Source of the DNA: Martinezella lusitana | Lineage (GTDB): Bacteria; Pseudomonadota; Alphaproteobacteria; Rhizobiales; Rhizobiaceae | Direction: 5' to 3' | DNA: 64,000 bases | Assembly: GCF_014207095.1 (NCBI RefSeq) | Contig: NZ_JACHBG010000026.1 | Coordinates: 19,482 to 83,481, forward strand | Shown: positions 59,627-64,000 of the stretch, piece by piece | Numbering within the stretch: position 1 is the first letter of the stretch | Layout of the letters: every line of letters starts with the position of its first letter | Position numbers and translations under genes: made by a program | Notes under the pieces: model-generated | What the model was told of the DNA's origin: nothing | The model's database searches: none | The model's input: only the letters and a program-made list of their open reading frames with translations

Positions 59627-61180
59627 ATGACCGAAAAGACCCCGTTCTACATCACCACCGCGATCGCTTATCCCAATGGCAAGCCGCATATCGGCCATGC
59701 CTATGAGCTGATTGCCACCGATGCCATGGCGCGCTTCCAGCGTCTGGATGGGCGCGACGTCTTTTTCCTGACAGGCACCGATGAGCACGGCCAGAAGATG
59801 CAGCAGACGGCGCGCGCTGAAGGCATCGAACCGCAGCAGCTCGCCAACCGCAATTCGGACGAATTCCAGGCGATGGGCAAGCTCCTGAACGCGTCTAACG
59901 ACGACTTCATCCGCACGACTCAACCGCGTCACCACCAGACCTCGCAGAATATATGGAACCTGATGGCCGATGCCGGAGACATCTATAAGGATTCCTATGC
60001 CGGCTGGTATTCTGTGCGCGACGAAGCCTATTACCAGGAAAACGAAACCGAGCTGCGCGCCGATGGCGTGCGCTACGGACCGCAGGGCACGCCCGTCGAA
60101 TGGGTTCAGGAGGAAAGCTATTTCTTCAAGCTCTCCGAATACCAGGACAAGCTGCTGAAGCATTATGAGGAAAATCCGGACTTCATCGGTCCTGCCGAGC
60201 GCCGCAACGAAGTCATCTCCTTCGTAAAGTCGGGCCTGAAGGATCTGTCCGTCTCGCGCACTACGTTCGACTGGGGCATCAAGGTGCCGAACGACCCGGC
60301 TCACGTCATGTATGTCTGGGTCGATGCGCTGACCAACTACCTGACGGCGACCGGCTATCTCGAGGATAAAAACAATCCTCGGGCGAAATACTGGCCGGCC
60401 GATCTGCATATCATTGGTAAGGACATCATCCGCTTCCACGCCGTCTACTGGCCGGCCTTCCTTATGTCGGCGAAGCTGCCGCTGCCGAAGCGCGTCTATG
60501 CCCACGGCTTCCTGCTCAACAAGGGCGAGAAGATGTCGAAGTCGCTCGGCAATGTCGTCGATCCGATCAACCTCGTGAACCATTTCGGTCTTGACCAAGT
60601 GCGCTATTTCTTCCTGCGCGAAGTCTCCTTCGGCCAGGACGGCAGCTACAGCGAAGAGGCGATCGGCACGCGCATCAACTCCGATCTTGCAAACGGTATC
60701 GGCAACCTCGCCAGCCGTTCGCTGTCGATGATCGTGAAGAACTGCGAGGGACAGATTCCCGAGTGCGGTGCTTTGACCGACGAGGACAAGGCGCTTCTGG
60801 CGCAGGCCGATGGGCTGCTGGCTTCGACGCGCGAAGACATGGGCAAGCAGCTTATCCATCGTGCGCTCGCTTCCATCATATCAGTGGTTTCCGAAACGGA
60901 CCGCTATTTCGCAGGGCAGGAGCCCTGGGCGCTGAAGAAGACCGACCCGGCCCGGATGGCGACCGTGCTCTATGTCACGGCCGACGTGGTGCGCCAGATC
61001 GCCATTCTGCTGCAGCCGTTCATGCCGGCATCTTCAGGCAAGCTCTTGGATCTCATTGCTATTCCCGCAGACAAGCGTGATTTCGCAGCGCTCGGGGAGG
61101 CGGGTCGCCTCGTTGCCGGGACGCCACTGGAAGCACCGAAGCCGGTCTTCCCGCGCTACGTCGCACCGACTGCCGAGTAA
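59627..61180 (+). CDS. metG: methionyl-tRNA synthetase
   Basis: Charges tRNA-Met. The 517-residue class I synthetase has the HIGH motif in PNGKPHIGHAYE, KMSKS in GEKMSKSLGN and the WV(D/A) contacts in VMYVWVDALTNY. The CX2C zinc pairs of the E. coli type are missing, so it is the shorter zinc-free form common in alphaproteobacteria. There is no C-terminal EMAP-like tRNA-binding domain. ATG at 59627 is used; a TTG three codons upstream is possible. tatD follows by 8 bases. Confidence 0.96.
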   Translation: MTEKTPFYITTAIAYPNGKPHIGHAYELIATDAMARFQRLDGRDVFFLTGTDEHGQKMQQTARAEGIEPQQLANRNSDEFQAMGKLLNASNDDFIRTTQPRHHQTSQNIWNLMADAGDIYKDSYAGWYSVRDEAYYQENETELRADGVRYGPQGTPVEWVQEESYFFKLSEYQDKLLKHYEENPDFIGPAERRNEVISFVKSGLKDLSVSRTTFDWGIKVPNDPAHVMYVWVDALTNYLTATGYLEDKNNPRAKYWPADLHIIGKDIIRFHAVYWPAFLMSAKLPLPKRVYAHGFLLNKGEKMSKSLGNVVDPINLVNHFGLDQVRYFFLREVSFGQDGSYSEEAIGTRINSDLANGIGNLASRSLSMIVKNCEGQIPECGALTDEDKALLAQADGLLASTREDMGKQLIHRALASIISVVSETDRYFAGQEPWALKKTDPARMATVLYVTADVVRQIAILLQPFMPASSGKLLDLIAIPADKRDFAALGEAGRLVAGTPLEAPKPVFPRYVAPTAE

Positions 61181-61188
61181 GGTGTTCC

Positions 61189-61971
61189 ATGCTGATCGAT
61201 ACGCATTGCCATCTGGATTTTGCTGATTTCGCGGAGGAGCGCGACGCGATCGTCGCGCGCGCCCATGAGTTCGGCGTCAAGCGGATGGTCACGATCTCGA
61301 CCAGAGTTCGCAAGCTTGACGGCCTGCTGGAGCTGACCGAGCGCTACCCATCGGTTTTCTGCTCCGTGGGCACGCATCCGAACAGCGCCGATGAGGAACT
61401 GGATATCCAGACCGAGGATCTTGTGCGGTTGGCAAACCAGCATAAGAAGATCGTCGCGATCGGCGAGGCGGGACTGGATTACTTCTACGATACCGTCAAG
61501 CCGGAAGACCAGAAGACAGGATTCCTGCGCCATATCGCGGCTGCCCGCGAAACGCAGCTGCCGCTGGTCATCCATAGCCGCAGCGCGGACGAGGACATGG
61601 CCGCGATCCTGACAGAGGAAACAGGGAAGGGGGCCTTCCCCTTTATCCTCCATTGCTTCTCCGCCGGCCCTGCCCTTGCCCGCACTGGCGTCGAACTTGG
61701 CGGCTATATCTCCTTTTCCGGCATCCTGACTTTCCCGAAGTCGGAGGAGCTACGCGACATCGCCAAGACGATCCCGCACGACCGGCTGTTGGTCGAGACG
61801 GACGCGCCGTATCTGGCGCCGAAGCGCTGGCGCGGCAAACGCAACGAACCATCCTATGTCGTCAACACAGCCGAGGTGCTGGCCGACACGATCGGCGTCA
61901 GCATGGACGAGATCGCCGACATCACCACGGAAAACGCCTTTCGCTGCTTCTCCAAGATGACAAGGGTCTGA
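61189..61971 (+). CDS. tatD: TatD family metal-dependent deoxyribonuclease
   Basis: A 260-residue TIM-barrel hydrolase that removes nucleotides from DNA ends. Metal ligands are visible in DTHCHLDF (His6, His8 region), GEAGLDYFYD, IHSRSADED, HCFSAGPALAR and LVETDAPYLAPKRWRGKRNEP. The complete set indicates an active enzyme. It is 8 bases after metG and 4 bases before the MBL hydrolase, so the three are one operon. Confidence 0.94.
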   Translation: MLIDTHCHLDFADFAEERDAIVARAHEFGVKRMVTISTRVRKLDGLLELTERYPSVFCSVGTHPNSADEELDIQTEDLVRLANQHKKIVAIGEAGLDYFYDTVKPEDQKTGFLRHIAAARETQLPLVIHSRSADEDMAAILTEETGKGAFPFILHCFSAGPALARTGVELGGYISFSGILTFPKSEELRDIAKTIPHDRLLVETDAPYLAPKRWRGKRNEPSYVVNTAEVLADTIGVSMDEIADITTENAFRCFSKMTRV

Positions 61972-61975
61972 CGGC

Positions 61976-62803
61976 GTGACCTACCGGCGACGCTTCACCA
62001 TTTTGGGCTGTTCCTCGTCGCCGGGCGTGCCGCGCATTACCGGCGATTGGGGTGCCTGCGATCCGAGAAATGCAAAGAACCGTCGCACGCGCGCGGCTTT
62101 CCTCGTTGAGCAAATCGCACCGGATGGCGGCATCACCACCGTCGTCATCGACACAGGACCGGATTTTCGCGAACAGATGATCCATGCCGGCGTCAGCTTC
62201 ATCGACGCGGTGCTGTATACCCATGCGCACGCCGACCATATTCACGGCATCGACGATCTGCGCGGCTATTTCCACATCTCGAACGAGCGCATCCCGATCT
62301 ATGCCGACCCGCAGACGATGGATCGCATTCGAGAAGGCTTCCGCTACTGCCTGGAAACGCCGCCCGGCAGCAGCTATCCGCCGATCGTCCGGCCGGTATT
62401 GATCGAAGACCTTGAGAAAAGTTTCACCATTGATGGGGCAGGCGGGCCGATCCGCTTCTGGCCGCACAAGCAATTGCATGGCGATATCCACTCGCTGGGA
62501 TTCCGCATTGGCAAGCTCGCTTATTGCAGCGATATCAGCGACTTCCCGCCGGAATCGGTAGAGAAAGTTGAAAATCTAGACGTCCTCATCATCGATGCTT
62601 TGCAATATCGGCCACATCCAAGCCATTTGTCGCTGGAACAATCGCTCGGCTGGATCGAGCGACTGAAGCCAAAACATGCCATCTTGACCCACATGCATAC
62701 GCCGCTCGATTATGAAACCGTGCTGGCGGAGACGCCCGACCATGTCGAGCCAGCCTACGATCAGATGCAGATCGAGCTCGACGTGGAGGATGACGATCTA
62801 TGA
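61976..62803 (+). CDS. MBL-fold metallo-hydrolase (PhnP-like)
   Basis: A 275-residue metallo-beta-lactamase-fold hydrolase. The metal motif HAHADH is at about residue 81 (THAHADHIHGIDDLR), with further ligands in YCSDISDFP and ILTHMHTPLDYETV. It resembles PhnP-like cyclic phosphodiesterases, GCSSSPGVPRITGDWGACD being the usual N-terminal zinc-site region of that group. Start codon is GTG at 61976. It is translated from the metG-tatD transcript and overlaps the YbaK gene by 4 bases. Confidence 0.9.
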   Translation: MTYRRRFTILGCSSSPGVPRITGDWGACDPRNAKNRRTRAAFLVEQIAPDGGITTVVIDTGPDFREQMIHAGVSFIDAVLYTHAHADHIHGIDDLRGYFHISNERIPIYADPQTMDRIREGFRYCLETPPGSSYPPIVRPVLIEDLEKSFTIDGAGGPIRFWPHKQLHGDIHSLGFRIGKLAYCSDISDFPPESVEKVENLDVLIIDALQYRPHPSHLSLEQSLGWIERLKPKHAILTHMHTPLDYETVLAETPDHVEPAYDQMQIELDVEDDDL

Positions 62804-63291
62804 GCGAAGACAGCAAGAAGCTTTCAAGCCTGGAACGGGTCGAACTTGCGGCACGGAACCTGGGTCTCGAAATCTCGATCAAGCGCATGGAGCAATCGAC
62901 GCGGACGGCCGAGGAGGCTGCGAAAGCGGTCGGCTGTGCCGTCGGCCAGATCGTCAAATCGCTGGTTTTCGTCAATGCAGACACGCATGGACTGACGCTG
63001 CTTCTCGTCTCCGGTGCGCATAATGCCGATACGGCCTATATTGCGGCAAGTTACGGAATTCGGCTGAAACGCGCCGATATCGACCGGGTTCGCGATGAAA
63101 CCGGCTTTGCAATTGGCGGCGTCGGCCCGATTGGCCATCTGGTCGAGCTACCCGTCTTCATCGATGAAAGTCTTTTGGCTTACGATCAGGTCTGGTGTGC
63201 TGCAGGACGACCGGACAGCATTTTTGCATGCAATCCAACGCTTCTGGCGGAAAAGATTGCGGCAAAAATCATCCGCATCAAGGCAAGCTGA
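62800..63291 (+). CDS. YbaK/EbsC family aminoacyl-tRNA deacylase
   Basis: A 163-residue single-domain protein of the YbaK/ProX/EbsC superfamily, which clears mischarged tRNA. The core QIVKSLVFVN, then GFAIGGVGPIGHL and the final domain segment are the family signature. The exact substrate (Cys-tRNA-Pro, Ala-tRNA-Pro or other) is not visible. ATGA overlap with the MBL gene places it last in the metG operon, a sensible setting for a tRNA quality factor. Confidence 0.9.
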   Translation: MSEDSKKLSSLERVELAARNLGLEISIKRMEQSTRTAEEAAKAVGCAVGQIVKSLVFVNADTHGLTLLLVSGAHNADTAYIAASYGIRLKRADIDRVRDETGFAIGGVGPIGHLVELPVFIDESLLAYDQVWCAAGRPDSIFACNPTLLAEKIAAKIIRIKAS

Positions 63292-63352
63292 AGTTAGCAG
63301 CGCACTCGCTGTGTTCTCCTGATTGCCGCGGAACATGGCAAAGGAGGATGCG

Positions 63353-63832
63353 ATGAGCCAAACTTCACGCGAGGAAAGAATCGACGCTGCATCAAGAATG
63401 ATCCGTGCAACGCCACAGGCAATCTTTCAGGCGTTCATCGACCCGGAGGCATTGATCTCCTGGCTTCCGCCCAGAGGCATGACCGGTCAGATCATGACCT
63501 TTGAACCGCGTCGAGGCGGCAGCTATCGGCTGGCACTTCGCTACGACATTCCCGATCATTCGACACCCGGAAAGTCTTCCGAGCACATGGACGTCGTATC
63601 AGGTCGGTTCCTGGAAATCAGTCCTGACGAGCGGATCGTTCAGGCCGTGAATTTCGAATCCGACGACACGGCATTCAACGGCACGATGGTCATAACCTGG
63701 TCGTTGGTCGAAACTCTATCAGGCACAAACGTCACCATAGTTTGTGAAGACGTTCCAATCGGCATCAGCAAGAAAGATCACGACGAAGGCTTGAAGTCGA
63801 CCTTGGAAAATCTCGCCAACTATCTGGAATGA
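63353..63832 (+). CDS. SRPBCC (START/AHSA1-like) domain protein
   Basis: A 159-residue protein of the SRPBCC fold. ASRMIRATPQAIFQAFIDPEAL, then WLPPRGMTGQIMTFEPRRGG, matches the AHSA1-type start, and ISPDERIVQAVNFE and VTIVCEDVPIGI continue the strands. Members bind hydrophobic ligands or act in stress responses; no ligand can be assigned. ATG at 63353 follows AAAGGAGGATGC, an excellent ribosome binding site. The gene stands alone, with possible IS DNA beginning about 70 bases downstream. Confidence 0.85.
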   Translation: MSQTSREERIDAASRMIRATPQAIFQAFIDPEALISWLPPRGMTGQIMTFEPRRGGSYRLALRYDIPDHSTPGKSSEHMDVVSGRFLEISPDERIVQAVNFESDDTAFNGTMVITWSLVETLSGTNVTIVCEDVPIGISKKDHDEGLKSTLENLANYLE

Positions 63833-63860
63833 AAAGGAAAAGCGATTGGTCGGTTGGTTT

Positions 63861-63878
63861 GGCCAAAGGCCTTTTTTG
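63861..63878 (+). terminator. weak terminator after SRPBCC gene
   Basis: GGCC-AAA-GGCC is a short stem followed by TTTTTTG. It lies 28 bases past the stop. Confidence 0.4.
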
Positions 63879-63900
63879 TTCCATAATCTATCTTATCTGA

Positions 63901-64000
63901 TGTTTTGCTGTAGCCGCAAAGTTGAAGTGTCCTGTTTTTGCAAAGTTGGAATGTCACTCTCCCCGGGTTTTTGATGACCTGGGAGATTGCGGATGGGACT
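63901..64000 (+). mobile_element. probable left end of an IS21-family insertion sequence (continues past window)
   Basis: Two near-identical 16-base direct repeats, GCAAAGTTGAAGTGTC (63916-63931) and GCAAAGTTGGAATGTC (63940-63955), sit 24 bases apart, typical of the repeated terminal sequences of IS21-type elements. They are followed by GGGAG and an ATG at 63993 that opens Met-Gly-Leu before the edge, a plausible IstA transposase start. The outer boundary near TG at 63901 is approximate. Family from memory, and only about 100 bases are visible. Confidence 0.45.

Overview
The window looks like chromosomal DNA of a fast-growing rhizobium (genus Rhizobium or a close relative in the Rhizobiaceae). 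The evidence is high G+C coding sequence with strong third-position G/C, several alphaproteobacterial gene blocks (trpD-trpC-moaC-moeA, tpiA-secG-pyrG, rlpA/dac/tmk/holB/metG/tatD), lineage-typical families (PAS_5, DUF2336, Atu4866, EcfG-type promoters) and intergenic palindromes of the kind repeated in rhizobial genomes. No species call is made.

Layout. 1-6.0 kb: truncated PAS protein, a candidate small RNA with a very strong terminator, rhomboid protease, CBS protein, patatin, hisI, folE, an IscU-like protein, yidD, DUF1697. 6.1-19.9 kb: an AT-rich membrane-protein orphan, thrS, an acyltransferase, a secreted protein, nitroreductase plus flavin reductase, DUF2336, GNAT, an AI-2E-type transporter, phytase-like esterase, parE, a hydrolase. 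20-38.4 kb: tpiA-secG-pyrG, FtrA regulator diverging from a rhodanese, Ni/Co transporter, LysE/LysR pair, two divergent citrate-synthase-like genes (one fused to a DNA-binding domain), VOC protein, SLAC1/TehA channel, gnd, then moeA-moaC-trpC-trpD and a PpiD-like chaperone on the minus strand. 38.4-43 kb: a DUF883 gene behind an EcfG-type stress promoter, a MarR-EmrA-EmrB efflux operon, a 3-methyladenine glycosylase. 43.1-46.2 kb: a roughly 3-kb integrative mini-island at the 3' end of tRNA-Ser(TGA), with a tyrosine integrase, small phage-like genes and an AT-rich membrane cargo gene. 46.4-53.9 kb: accessory redox and drug-response genes (TetA-like pump plus oxidoreductase with divergent TetR; LysR/SDR; Atu4866 protein; a flavodoxin-like protein in an operon with an ECF41 sigma factor; GNAT). 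54-63.8 kb: cell envelope and housekeeping block (rlpA, D,D-peptidase-like, tmk, holB, TSUP permease, metG, tatD, MBL hydrolase, YbaK, SRPBCC). The right edge (about 63.9 kb on) looks like the start of an IS21-type insertion sequence.

The most interesting items are: the tRNA-Ser mini-island with a 12-bp direct repeat and three TACCCCCAA iterons; the flavodoxin/ECF41 operon preceded by a near-perfect ECF41 promoter; the HTH-citrate synthase diverging from a citrate synthase with an Asp-to-Glu active-site change, with palindromic operators between them; and the D,D-peptidase with two of three catalytic motifs altered. All functions are read from sequence motifs; no database search was run.
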